Positions 23,575 to 34,060 of a stretch of DNA of 64,000 nucleotides are shown one piece after another. Made by a program: the position numbers and the translations under genes. Position 1 is the first letter of the stretch. Each line of letters begins with the position of its first letter. The notes under the pieces are model-generated. The model saw nothing but the letters and a program-made list of their open reading frames with translations. It had not been told where the DNA came from and did no database searches. The stretch lies in assembly GCA_013339765.2 (NCBI GenBank), contig CM023448.1, positions 115,484,100-115,548,099 of the forward strand, in the 5' to 3' direction. The DNA is from Haemaphysalis longicornis (Eukaryota > Arthropoda > Arachnida > Ixodida > Ixodidae).

Positions 23575-23940
23575 CTGAACGTAGCCTACACGTGGCAAGG
23601 CACTTCCCCTTCAAGCTTAATCAGGCTACTTCCCCAGTCTGCTCACTTCGCAACGTGCGCGAGGACTGACACCACTTGATTTCCAAATGTGCCCGGATTT
23701 AAGAGCCCGGAATGTCTCTTTTCTTGAACTTGGGAAAGACGCTCACTGTACGACGGCTATTGAGCGATATTTTGGGCCCCTGGTCGTGCCCTAAACCAGC
23801 TTGCCGTGCGGCTAAAAATCTGCTGACTTTCCTCAGAAACACACGACTGGACCAGTTCCTAGAAAAATCTTTATACAAGCATGCGGATCAATATCATCAT
23901 CGTCCTCTTACCTTTCATTATCATCAGTTTTTAAATATGC
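23575..23940 (+). pseudogene. Second LINE family, C-terminal zinc-knuckle region
   Basis: After a knuckle-like CSLRNVRED...HHLISKCA (with an in-frame stop), the frame continues SLFLNLGKTLTVRRLLSDIL, then GPWSCPKPACRAAKNLLTFL and RNTRLDQFL. This is the pattern of a LINE C-terminus downstream of the RT, distinct from the family at 23290. It continues into TCATCATCGTCC-type 3' UTR. It has frameshifts and stops. Confidence 0.6.
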
Positions 23941-25260
23941 CGCAGCAAGCCAGGCGTTTTTGCCAGGCGAACCTCGTCAAATTCATTAAAACCGTTCTCT
24001 CTCGTCTCCACCTATGATCTCCTCTTGTGCTCTCCGACAGCAGGATACGGCCATTTTCAGCGGAATCGGCAGCGTGGCCAGATTAGACACCAGCCTCTCA
24101 TCGAAATTTTACCAGAGTTCACCAGCACTAAAATACGCCCGCTATAACTTTTTCCCTGGTCCTGTATTATATCTGCCCATGCAGTTCGCCAAAGCATAGC
24201 ATTGAAGACGGGGCTTTGTTGCTTATAGGAAACGATACTATCACGGAAGGGTGACTTTATTACCTCTATAAAGACAGAGGTGGTGACTTGATTGCCTCAG
24301 TTGTTAAGTTAGCGAAATAGGTTCGAGAGAATATTTCTTATTCATATTCGTCGCAATGCCCGTTTAGAGCCTCTACTGCATTTTCTATATGGGCATGCTT
24401 GCACGGAATGTTGCTGTGCTCGGTGCGCTTTTCGCCTATTTATATTCAAAGAAGATCTGGTGCAAGACATATTTCTCTCAAGTTATTATGTGAGCGTTTA
24501 ACACTTGGCTGGTTATTGTACAGTCAACATGCTATACAAAGCTTTTGCACACTCTAAGAAATCAGGAGAGTATTTGAAGAGTCCAACAGTCATTGTACTC
24601 TCGTAAGCGTTGGCGCACTCCCCTCGAAAGCTGCGGGGAGTTAAACGCAATGTTCCCTCCCCATGAGGAGGAAAAGCAAAACTGACCGCGCATTCTTCTC
24701 GTGTAGGGCAGAGTGAAGCCCCAGTTCCGCTTTCGCACCAGTGAAGAGTAAACCTGCGCATCGTCTCCCTCGCTCCAGTACAAGAGTAAAATTGTAATTT
24801 CATTCTTGTCCAGTGCGGGAGTAAGCATGGAGATGCACTCCTACCATTTACGCACACCAATTCATCAGTGATGTTTTATTTGCATACGAATATATTATAT
24901 AAAGCGGTTGTGTAAAAAGCGCCCGATTACTTCTGCCGCGCATTCTAAACGTGCAAGAATATGAATTAGTGTAACGATTGCTCGCAGCGTTCAGTGACAT
25001 AAATGGAGCAAGCTTAAAAAAATAAAAAAATGCATATCTCGATTTGTCTTAGTTTACTCGTTTTGTTTTTCCTCTGTCATGGCTTCGTTATCGACATTTA
25101 AAAAGTTGGCAGCCTATGCATCATAAAAGCTGCGCACCACGGAGGAAAGAATACTGCGCGCTGATTTCAGCGGAGCTGCCGGCAATTTCGACTCATGTTG
25201 AGCGCGGCATCGTGCATGCCAAACATGCATGCGAGCGTAAAGGCCAGAATACATGGAGCG
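23941..25260. other. Unassigned sequence
   Basis: A minus-strand 115-codon frame (24513-24860) overlaps an 88-codon frame in another register (24562-24828). No recognisable content. Confidence 0.4.
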
Positions 25261-25289
25261 AATATGCGACAAAAAGACGACGAACAACG

Positions 25290-25355
25290 GCCGGCGGCGC
25301 TGGGAGCCGCTGGTTCGAATCTCCCCGGGGGCGCTCATTTTTCTTTTTTCTTTTT
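25290..25355 (+). other. tRNA 3'-half-like segment with T-run
   Basis: GCTGGTTCGAATCTCCCC has the shape of a tRNA T-arm/B box, followed by GGGGGCGC and a T-rich run (25338-25358) that could serve as a Pol III terminator. No convincing A box lies upstream, so it is probably a tRNA or SINE fragment. Confidence 0.3.
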
Positions 25356-25394
25356 TAATTACTGCCTTTAGCACTTTTGATAACTGAAAACCAA

Positions 25395-25605
25395 TATGTA
25401 AGCATCTTTGTGTCCTCCTTGCCGAGAAGAAGACAGGGGGTTGACGGGTTGACGTAAGTCATTATCGAGAGGAAAAACGTTTGAACTAATCGAAAGGTAT
25501 CGTATTCCTCGAGGCCTCGCTTCTTGGTGGCAACTCGCCTGATCATGTGTATGATTTTATTGATGCTGTGTTTGAGGAGCTGCAAGAATACGCCACTCTT
25601 GGTGT
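25395..25605 (-). pseudogene. RT-thumb fragment of the same LINE family as 6.4-8.2 kb
   Basis: About 200 bases align with 7793-7985 with few changes. Shared stretches include AAGAAGACAGGGGGTTGACG, GAAAGGTATCGTATTCCT and GTATGATTTTATTGATGCTG. It differs by a short tandem duplication (GGGTTGACGGGTTGACG). On the minus strand it reads LLKHSINKIIHM. It abuts a different sequence on both sides, with a SINE 65 bases downstream. Confidence 0.85.
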
Positions 25606-25670
25606 TACGCTTTCCCAAATGTAACGGCAAATAGTTCTTGTAGACCTGTCTTGCCATCGGAGGACCCGTA

Positions 25671-25911
25671 CCCGCCGCGGTGGCTCAGTGGCTTAGGCGT
25701 TGCGCTGCTGAGCACAAGGTCGCGGGTTCGATTCCCCGCCGCGGCGGCCGCTTTTCTGATGGAGGCGAAAAGCAAAAAAACGCTCGTGTGTTCGAGGTTT
25801 CAGCGCACGTTAAGGATCCCCAGGTGGTCAAAATTAATCTGGAGCCCTCCACTACGGTGCGTCACGTCGCCTGCGTTGCGTCGGTGCGTTAAACCCTACA
25901 ATCAAATCATT
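25671..25911 (+). mobile_element. Ruka-type SINE with 12-bp target duplication
   Basis: Head CCCGCCGCGGTGGCTCAGTG, B box GGTTCGATTCCC, body AAGGATCCCCAGGTGGTCAA and GAGCCCTCCACTACGG, tail ACAATCAAATCAT. GGAGGACCCGTA flanks it at 25659-25670 and 25912-25923. One of the better preserved copies. Confidence 0.92.
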
Positions 25912-26189
25912 GGAGGACCCGTAGGGCCCATTATTTGCAGGTGGAAAACATAATTGAGCGTGAGAACAGTAACCCCAAAGCAATCCTGATTGTTCACACG
26001 CAGCAATGCAACGATCGAGGCGCAAGCATTATCTAATATTATTTTGCCGTGTTAACAACTGTAAATCCTTCGACTGGGTTTATACCGCAATTGTGATCGC
26101 GAGGCGTTATTCCTTAACAATATGACATTTCTTTCAGCCCGTTAAGTAAATCGCCGTGCTGCCTCATGCTGAAACCATTCATCAGTGAC

Positions 26190-26455
26190 CAGCCACGGTG
26201 GCTCATTGGCTAAGGCGTTACGCTGCTGAGCACGAGGTCGCGGGTTCGTTTCCCGACCGTGGCAGCCGCTTTTCTGATTTAGGCGAAAAGCAAAAACGCC
26301 CGTGTGTACGAGATTACGGAGCACGCGATTTCGGATCTCCAGGTGGTCAAAATTAATCCGGAGCCCTCCACTAACGGCGCGCCTGATCGCCTGCGTTGCG
26401 TCAGCGCGTTAAACCAACGCCGGCGTTGGTTAAACGCTACAATCAATCAATGGAA
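26190..26455 (+). mobile_element. Ruka-type SINE
   Basis: Head CCACGGTGGCTCATTGGCTA, B box GGTTCGTTTCCC (one change), body CTCCAGGTGGTCAAAATTAA and GAGCCCTCCACTAACGG, tail AATCAATCAA. It contains a small internal duplication (ACGCCGGCGTTGGTTAAACG) near 26416-26436. No clear target duplication. Confidence 0.9.
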
Positions 26456-26723
26456 TACGCGCAGGTCCAATTTATATGTGGAAAGAAGGACAATGATAGC
26501 ACCACCGAGAAAATATACGTGAATACAGCGTATAGAAAATATACGTATGGAGAGAAAAATATATAGAGAAAATATACATGAATGAACAATTTGCACGGTC
26601 GACCAAATGTCCTCTTATTGGGTCTTATAACACAGTTAAAGACATCAGGCAAGCCACTATCCCAGCAGAACGGAAGTGGCTGAGAAATAAAATCGGGACG
26701 GTTAATCATATCCAAGATAGGCA

Positions 26724-26741
26724 CCCCCCCCCCCCCCCCCC
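26724..26741. repeat. Poly-C tract (18)
   Basis: An uninterrupted C run. Its length is likely unreliable in an assembly. Confidence 0.9.
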
Positions 26742-26799
26742 TCCTTCTTCGCGGAGAAGAAACTGGACTCCGTGATAGACATGTCGCCGATCCTACGAC

Positions 26800-27980
26800 T
26801 GCCCATGAAAACTCTTCCGAACGGAAATCATTGCATCCAAACCTAGGCAAGGACAAGAGCGGAGCCAGGATCAAATTCCTTCAATTAAATTACCAAAACC
26901 ATACAAACATAGTATGCCCCGACGCCAGAACGTGCGGAGGTACTGAAGCAACAATAGTCGCAATGGACAACCCTGGGAATCAACGTGGCCGCATGATGCT
27001 CCCTCACGCACAGGAACGGATCAAGCGGAAATTGGACCCGTCCTCTCGGCAATCCAACTAGCGAAACCGAAACATTGAAATAGAAGAACAACCCGCCGCG
27101 GTGGCTCAGTGGCTAAGCCGTTGCGCTGCTGAGCACGAGGTCACGGGTTCGATTCCCGGCCGCGGCGGCCGCTTTTCTGATGGAGGCGAAAAGCAAAAAC
27201 GCCCGTGTGTACGAGATTTCGGCGCACGATAAAGATCCCCAGGTGGTCAAAATTAATCCGGAGCCCTCCACTACGACGAGCCTCGTCGCCTGCGTTGCGT
27301 CGGCGCGTTGAACCCCACAATACATACATACATACATACGAAATAGAAGAACACACATCATTACAGACTCATTACTGCATTTCAAACATCAATACAGGCG
27401 GAATACCTAAGCGCTTCCGAAAGATTCTCCCATCTACATCGAAGGCTGTTGAAATTACATGGACACCCTTACGCGAGGGTCTGGAAGGGTTTGAGGGGGC
27501 TGAACAAGAAACAGGCGAACTCAAATATCGTGCACCTTGTGAAAACGACTTCCACACTCACCTCCCCGAAAAATATGGAGAAACTCTCTTCTTTCTAAGC
27601 CTAGGAAAACGATCCTTCATGTGCTGTAGAATCGCAAGCTCTGCGCAGGAAACAAACCCATCAATATAATTCCATATTATATGGGCTAAGGTGTTTCATA
27701 AAAAACATCCGATGTTAACTGGAAACTGAGTAAATGCGGATAACATGCACCCTCTTCCACGCAACTTAGCCATGTACAACGGTATGCTCAGGGGAGAACA
27801 ACCCAAACATTACATATTCCACTTCTGTAGAGAAATGGGAGGTAGCTTTGACTACGTTGTCACCTCAAGATCAGCGTGAGCTCATTGATAGGGCAGGGAA
27901 CGAGCTGCTGCATCCGGAGCTCGCTGAAACTGATCGACACCAAGCACCCTCAACCTTTCAGGCCCATTTCTGAAGCCACA
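26800..27980 (+). pseudogene. LINE RNase H region, split by a SINE
   Basis: Before the SINE, a frame reads MHPNLGKDKSGARIKFLQLN then NHTNIVCPDARTCGGTEATI. It corresponds to the start of a LINE RNase H (compare MNRSHDEGRRQARVQALKTT and VIYTDAS in the copy near 7.1 kb). After the SINE it resumes in GIPKRFRKIL, then EITWTPLREGLEGFEGAEQE and ELKYRAP, the late RNase H block. Decayed C-terminal sequence runs to about 27980. The first catalytic Asp is kept (PDAR), but the rest is degenerate with frameshifts. This is the host site of the SINE at 27091-27339. Confidence 0.7.
27091..27339 (+). mobile_element. Ruka-type SINE nested in a LINE, 14-bp target duplication
   Basis: Near-consensus head (CCCGCCGCGGTGGCTCAGTG), B box GGTTCGATTCCC, body AAAGATCCCCAGGTGGTCAA, tail of CATA repeats (27318-27339). 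GAAATAGAAGAACA is present at 27077-27090 and again at 27340-27353, a perfect 14-base duplication. The insertion splits the RNase H segment of a plus-strand LINE remnant, so the SINE is younger than the LINE. Confidence 0.95.
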
Positions 27981-28402
27981 CAAGCGTAGATGGCGTCTGT
28001 ATTTCTTGTACCACTGCGGTTTAAAACCATTGAAGCTAGTCTTGCTCTCTTGACTGACCTCCGGTGTTTGGAAAGCATAAATGGCAAATGCAGCAACTCC
28101 GTTCCAAAGTGATCCCTGGGCGTCGAATTAACGCTATCACGTCGTACAGCTTAAGAGCTAAACGTAGATGTCAGTGAAACTTTTTCTCTTTTCAGAGGAC
28201 TCCCCTTGTTTTTTTTTCTAGGGTGTGTTGCACACTATTACAAACAATAAGCGGGTATTTCATTTCCACTTCATTTATTTATTCTGATCGCCTTTTTTTA
28301 CACGACTCTCTCCCTGAAAGCCTTTGGTTAGTCTTTCGTAATTTTTAAACAGTATTTCGACAAAAGACTTGTTCGAAACAAAGCTCGTTGCGAAGACGCG
28401 TT
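27981..28402. other. Unassigned sequence
   Basis: No gene or repeat recognised. T-runs near 28207 and 28287. Confidence 0.5.
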
Positions 28403-28690
28403 TCAACAAAATTGCTGCACGCACACGCGTGAAAGAAAGAGCTCCCCAGCCGCTGTGGAGGTCACAGTGGGCTTCAGCGTGGGCATGGTGAATGCAGTGG
28501 TGGCAAGCGCAGCTGCACAAATCGTCGGCGCCGGTTGGGTCGTCTCTGGTGGCTTGGCCGGCAGTGCACCACAAGGAGTCAAAGAGGCAGCGGCTGGTCC
28601 GCCGTTTGGCGTGGGAAAGCCGACCGGTAGTTGCTGGGTGCCAAACATGAAGTAAGGGTGGTGGAACTGGGGATACTTTATGTTTCGGCG
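28403..28690 (-). CDS. Candidate host exon, Pro/Ala/Thr-rich
   Basis: On the minus strand, an acceptor-like TATCCCCAG is followed by an open frame starting FHHPYFMFGTQQLPVGFPTP and ending in a stop after VCVQQFC. It is rich in Pro, Ala and Thr (for example PPETTQPAPTICAAALATTA), as in the disordered tails of some nuclear or RNA-binding proteins. Alternative registers are also open (one runs 28275-28700), so base composition alone could explain it. Its acceptor phase does not join in frame to the donor of the exon candidate at 31363-31660. I cannot name a family. Confidence 0.25.
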   Translation of the reverse strand, partial: RRNIKYPQFHHPYFMFGTQQLPVGFPTPNGGPAAASLTPCGALPAKPPETTQPAPTICAAALATTAFTMPTLKPTVTSTAAGELFLSRVCVQQFC

Positions 28691-28756
28691 CCAAACACAA
28701 ACGGGAAAGAAAGGCAGATTAAAATCCGGTGGTGGGCATAGGAGAGAAATAAATTA

Positions 28757-28866
28757 GGAAAAGGTAGCGGCCTCAGTCCGGTGCCAATGTTTTGACATGA
28801 CGTGTATTGTGGACAAGACGATCCTTTTCGAAACGGTTACACCAGACTGAGGCCGCTACCTCCTAA
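28757..28866. repeat. Imperfect 25-bp inverted repeat, about 60-bp loop
   Basis: AGGTAGCGGCCTCAGTC near 28764-28780 is inverted as GACTGAGGCCGCTACCT near 28846-28862, with further matching bases on both sides. It could be the two ends of a tiny foldback element or a structured transcript. Confidence 0.7.
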
Positions 28867-28909
28867 GATATGTCTCTTGTTTCCCAACATATTCAAAGTT
28901 TCATCGTTC

Positions 28910-28978
28910 TCTCTCCTTCTCTCTCGCTATCCCTCCTCCCTCCCTCCCTTCCTCCCTCCCTCCCTTCCTACCCACTTT
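28910..28978. repeat. (TCCC)n pyrimidine microsatellite
   Basis: Imperfect CCTCCCTTCC array. Confidence 0.85.
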
Positions 28979-29105
28979 CCTCGTACCCAATCTTTCAAAG
29001 CACCCGATCAAGCGTTGGCATTTAAACTTGGGTATAGACAAACGGTGTAGCGAGTCCATTGTACCCATAGAAGGCTGGCTCATTACTATTCACTCCAAAA
29101 GAAGA

Positions 29106-29289
29106 TACAGTATAGTCCACTTATAGCGAACCCGGCTATAACGAAATAGCGGCTAAAACAAACAAATCTTCTTTTCCTGTTACCATTTGTATACATAGAT
29201 AAAATTTTGTGCCCAGATATATCGAGAGGCGGATATAACGAAGTGATTTCTGTTTCCCGATGTTTGCGTTATAAGCGGGCTCGACTGTA
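29106..29289. mobile_element. pogo/Tigger-like MITE at a TA target
   Basis: The left end CAGTATAGTCCACTTATAGC and the right end (inverted) CAGTCGAGCCCGCTTATAAC are imperfect TIRs of about 20 bases. TA dinucleotides flank the element at 29106-29107 and 29288-29289. Ends of the form CAG..GA.CCCGCTTATAACG with TA targets are typical of pogo/Tigger elements of the Tc1/mariner superfamily. At 180 bases it codes for nothing. The SINE that follows starts within a few bases of its right end. Confidence 0.75.
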
Positions 29290-29630
<341 letters not shown>

Positions 29631-29703
29631 GATATTCGCACAACTTTTCTCTGGACTTGCACATGCACAATTGAATGGACGGGTCCGGTTAGCGTGGAAC
29701 AAA

Positions 29704-31303
29704 CTAAAGGGACACTGAAGTGAATTTGTCAGGCTCATGTTTTTGCTTGCACTGCATAGACTGATTCAAATAAACACGCTTTTCATCGTTTATCCGGCGA
29801 TAAGGAGGTATTTATTTTATAAAGCCTGAAAGAAGAAAAACTACCTTGCGTTGTTTGCGGTGGCCGCAGCAACTAACAGCTCTGACGTCAATACAAGGTG
29901 CTACGTGATTGAACGATATCCAAGATTAGAATTCAAAGCAGTTTCGGTTTCGGTTCTGTGAAACAAATGCTTGGCATCCGACGTTATTGTTGGATGGGCA
30001 TTCTCTATGTCTCAGTAATCGGCATACCGCACTCCTGCCATGTTGTCGGCTGTAAAATGTGTCAGATAAGCCTACCAGCACGGCTTTAAATCGCCACTAG
30101 CACTAGCCGAGCCGTACGTATTCGCTCACAACGTCACCGCAGACGCTCAAATGCGATGCGCTTTTCCCCCACCTATCGAGCTTCCCTGGCTCGTGCTTGT
30201 ATTATAAGAGGCGTGCTCGCACCAGGCTAAGGGTGGGTCGATTCGGGACTGCCCGCAAGTAGCCGGTGCTTGTGGCAACGCCACGCCAATGAGAACTCAC
30301 TAGCGCATCAGTGTCAGCCTGCAAGAGTTCTGCGTACTCGCTCGTGGAGCAAACGAACGTTACAGCGCAAAAAAGGGGAATATAGTAAAGAAAGCATTGC
30401 CCAAAAACAAATGCATCAACTTCAAAGAAAAAAAAAACGTGCACCATCGGGGATTTGAACTTGCGACTTGCAAAGCAATAAACTTAGGGCTCCAGACCAT
30501 CTTAGCCGTAAGCCAGCGTTGCCAGGTGCAGAAATGTAAGTATACAATGCATACCCAATTTACATTTTTATTTAGTTTTAGCATTTCAAGCAGCTTAGAC
30601 GGCTATTTCTCGTATACCGCTCGTGCAGTAAGCGTCCCCCAAATTCCCACAGTATCTCATGTCTAGCGACTGCATTCGTTAGCACGAAAAGCGTTCGCTG
30701 ATGTGTGGTCGTGCTGCTGACCGGTGTGCTAGTTCACCCAGCACAACAGTGCTTCACGAACCTTGGTTTTACGCTGTACGGTAAAAGATTCGGTTGATTT
30801 TAATTCCTTAGTGCCAATATTATCTTCACTGACTCTTGTCCAGCCTTCGATTGGCTTTAGATATTTCTACTAGCGTACCAGTCAGCGAAGCGTCGCATGT
30901 GCGCGTGTGTGGAGCGACTTGAACTTATACTTAGAGCTTGATGCAGTCTACAAACTAACAAACTAAAGGCACATTCTTCCTGGTACAAACGCGCCGTGAC
31001 TTAGTTTAAACTGAGCGAACGAATTGCGACAACCCGCCGGCCGCCGGCCGACTAAACGCTGGGCCGACTGATTCTGTCGGAGGGTCGGCGAGCCGTGCAG
31101 TAGCGTTTTGACGTTATACTAAACGTCATAGGAAATCGGCAGGGAGGATGCAGAGAGGAGGACAGCTTTTTCGAATTGATTTTTCTACTGAATAAAGTCG
31201 CGTAAACGCGGCGGCAGTGTTCGAAACAGGGCCTAAAGACACGAGACTACAATTTCCGCTAGTAATCCCGCAATATTTACAAATCACTTCAGTGTCCCTT
31301 TAA
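29704..31303 (+). mobile_element. TTAA element, copy 1 (Kolobok-like MITE, 1.6 kb)
   Basis: The left end AAAGGGACACTGAAGTGA is inverted at the right end (TCACTTCAGTGTCCCTTT). The right flank is TTAA; the left has decayed to CTAA. The interior aligns with copies 2 and 3 (for example AAACTACCTTGCG, ATGTTGTCGGCTGTAAAATG, ACGCGGCGGC). No transposase is encoded. TTAA duplications plus AGGGACA-type ends resemble the Kolobok superfamily more than piggyBac; that assignment is inference. This is the most diverged of the three full-length copies. It carries a tRNA-like segment at 30428-30520. Confidence 0.85.
30428..30520 (-). ncRNA. tRNA-Leu-like Pol III unit in TTAA element copy 1
   Basis: Minus strand: A-box-like GGCTAAGATGG (30497-30507), B-box-like AAGTTCAAATCC (30451-30462), then ten T residues (30428-30437). 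It is more diverged than the same segment in copies 2 and 3. The order of box A, box B and T-run is that of a Pol III gene. Confidence 0.5.
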
Positions 31304-31362
31304 GGAATTCGTGACAGGCGTCCATGTCTAACCCAAATAAACTCAGGGTGCGTGGGGCATAC

Positions 31363-31660
31363 CTCGAAAACGGCGTGTAACCTTCGCTGGGTACGTTTCC
31401 ATGTACGCTGCAAAGACCTGAAGGTTGAGTAGCCGGGTGGGCGGGCGGGGTGTATCGTCCGGTCCACCGAATGGACCCGTGAGCAGACACGATGCCGGCA
31501 CAGGAGCCTCCGCCGCAGACCGCAGTGGACCTTGCAGATCTGGCAAGAAGTACGCATCCATGAGCACATCTGGGGAAAAGGGCAGCGGCGGTTCTTTCGC
31601 AGTAGTGTCGCCTGCCGCCAGGGGGCCTTGAAAAGCCTGAGAAATGCTGTGCAGACGTTC
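31363..31660 (-). CDS. Candidate host coding exon (298 bp), unrecognised protein
   Basis: On the minus strand, TTTTACTTTTGTAG is a strong 3' splice site directly before the open frame, and CGAG|GTATGC is a good 5' splice site at its end. Between them 99 codons plus one base are open, starting ERLHSISQAFQGPLAAGDTT and ending NLQVFAAYMETYPAKVTRRF plus R. Codon third positions are GC-biased (many CTG, GCG, CCG), unlike the AT-rich flanks. The exon is entered in phase 0 and left in phase 1. It sits 60 bases from TTAA element copy 1, which would lie in the next intron. I see no known domain. Alternatives are an exon of a decayed paralogue or chance, since other registers are partly open. Confidence 0.45.
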
Positions 31661-33059
31661 CTACAAAAGTAAAACCAAACTTTATTAAGGGAAAAAAAAG
31701 TTACGTTGTCACAGTAAAAAATCGGGAAATTGATAATTGTCACTAGAACCTTGCCATAATTTTGTACGTTCCAACTGATTAAGTTAATACCGCAATGTAT
31801 GAATATCTTTTTACACATTTTTCGCCTGAACCAAACGATAGAGCGTGAGAAAGTAAAAAGGTAATTTCTTTTGCAGAAATTCATCGAGTTTCGGAGTTGT
31901 TGTCATGTAATATTAGTTGGTATTTTAGTCGTAGAGTTGAAATAATAATTATTTTTCAATCAAAAATTTTTTACCTGCCCATTAACAGTCGTGAGGCCTT
32001 TGAATAATAAAAAAACAGATGAAACAACCAAAGCTAATTATAACCAGTTATATACCACATCACAAAATTTCAGACTTTCATTAGGTAGCGTAACAATTTC
32101 TGCAAATAGATAGATGCGGCGATATAAGCAGAAAACCGTTCCTGTTACAGGAACGGTTTTCAGTTATCGGAACGGTTACAGGACGGTCATCTTACCGGAA
32201 TCCACACGTCGTTGCTTCAGTAGATTATCTAGTTAACGTATGTATTAATCGTAACAAATTAATATAGGATGTGGAAAACAAATTATGGCGTCCGCAGTGA
32301 TTTCCGCCCATACAATTTTTTCCTATGTTTCGAAATCTGAACGGCGCCTACAAGTCAACGACTTGACTTCAGGGATGAGCTATTGAGCCGCCACTTTTGG
32401 AAACAGAGCCTTCGTCATCACTGCGAAAGGCGACATAGCCCCCGCAAAAATATACTAAAGGCCTTCGAAAGATTTGGCGTGCTCAGATAACTGACGTCTT
32501 GGTAACAAGCATTGGGATGCTGAATCGTCGCCGCAAGGGGGGTGCAAAGCCCGCGCACTCCGGTTCGTCTCCCGCGAACTAGCTCTTCGTGGCCCCTGAT
32601 TTTTACCAAATCTATACTGTATGATGCAAGGATTTTCTTGATGCCTAACAGGCCAGTCTGTCTAATCGTAAATTAGCCACTGCCACGCCAAGGATAACCC
32701 TGACACCAGATCGAGAAATCGCATCGGCCTTGTATCTTGCCGCACCTATGTGCACCTGCTGGCTATACTCGACAGCTCGTGACATCTCTACCATAGAATG
32801 TGGAGGAGTTGGGGCCAGCGATGCTCACAGCACACCACGACCATTCGTATCTCCAGGCAAACACTTGGATACAAGAATCAGCGAGCGCTGGCAACGTGAT
32901 GCCTCCAAAGAGCCAAAGAGTGACCACAAGACTCAGCCATTGGAAACGCAAAGAGCCCCTGGTGTACGTATGCCGACCTTGTACCTCGTAGCAGTAATGC
33001 GACAGTGCAAACGTGTGCGTAAGAAAGTGGGCTACATCTGATAACAACCACAGCTTTCT
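31661..33059. other. AT-rich, possibly intronic; one short perfect hairpin
   Basis: If the exon at 31363-31660 is real, this is its upstream intron. At 32131-32161, GAAAACCGTTCCTG is perfectly inverted around TTA, and a third partial copy of the arm (CGGAACGG) follows. No other structure is recognised. The frame at 32730-33041 is unassigned. Confidence 0.45.
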
Positions 33060-34060
33060 CACCCCCGCCGGCGTGTCGCGCATGCCAATTTTCATACCTA
33101 TGCCATTAAAATAGCTAAATTCACGACCACTTTGTGGCCTTTGGGTCCAAGAACACTGATTTTATCGACAGCGTATCCCGACTCACAATGGCAACCATTC
33201 TCTTAGCCATGCCCCAATTTCGCGCCTATGTGAAGCCGGTACCAGGCACAACGAGGCGTTACCCAGGTTGTCCTGGAGGGCATGAACCCCCACCCTCTAA
33301 GAATTCCGCGCCTCCAACAAACCCTACCTGCTCCCTGCCCGCTTTATGGCCGATAGCAAATTCGCTTTATGTAATTTTGACGCCAATGTTGTCGCATACT
33401 ATATCGAAGGTGAGCTCGTGAAATGCCTTTATTACCGCCCAAAGACCCAAGTCTGTACTAGCTGTGGGAATATTGGGCACACAAGAAACCTCAGCCCCCC
33501 CTCCCGACAAACACAACCATTTGCGCTCCCTTTGCTACCGTGAACATTTATTCACAGCAACTAGGGTCTCCGCAAATATAAATTATGCCACGGTTCCCAT
33601 CCACCTGTCAACAAAGAGCGTCCACAACACCCACGTCCCCCCACCCACGCCCTTATTCGCAGTCCCAATCAGAGTTCCTTCCATAACCCGCCAACCTCAA
33701 CCCCCCACCGGAAATGGACAACTTCACCGCTCCACTCAAAATCAACCAACCAGTACCCAACACCATGTGAGCTGGGTAGCTGTTCTGACCACGTATTACA
33801 CCGCCTACACTCCCCCTTCATGACGCGAAATCCATTCAACTGCCCCACATTACACCCAACTAACACTCCAATATGTATATGCCCAACACGCGGAACTCCT
33901 ACAGTGGCTCAACTGCCTCGCCGCACAGGTTTCAGCCTTAGAAACGCGCGTCATGACCGAACTAGACCTTTAGTTGCAGGCCGTGGTGACCACTCTTACG
34001 AACATCACACAACAGGTCCTAGCCCCCAAATACGCCACATTCGGCATACCCAGTGAAGTG
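33060..34060 (+). pseudogene. LINE ORF1 remnant with CCHC-like knuckle
   Basis: The clearest frame (33346-33540) reads ADSKFALCNFDANVVAYYIE then LVKCLYYRPKTQVCTSCGNI and GHTRN. A CxxCxxxGH knuckle preceded by a 'CLYYR.Q.C' block is the layout of ORF1 proteins of tick I/Jockey-type LINEs; the final Cys is missing. Downstream, a long Pro/Ser/Thr/Gln-rich stretch ends near HHVSWVA, as in the C-terminal half of those ORF1 proteins. Several frameshifts are needed, so it is inactive. ORF1 binds the LINE RNA. No ORF2 follows, so it is a fragment. Confidence 0.6.
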
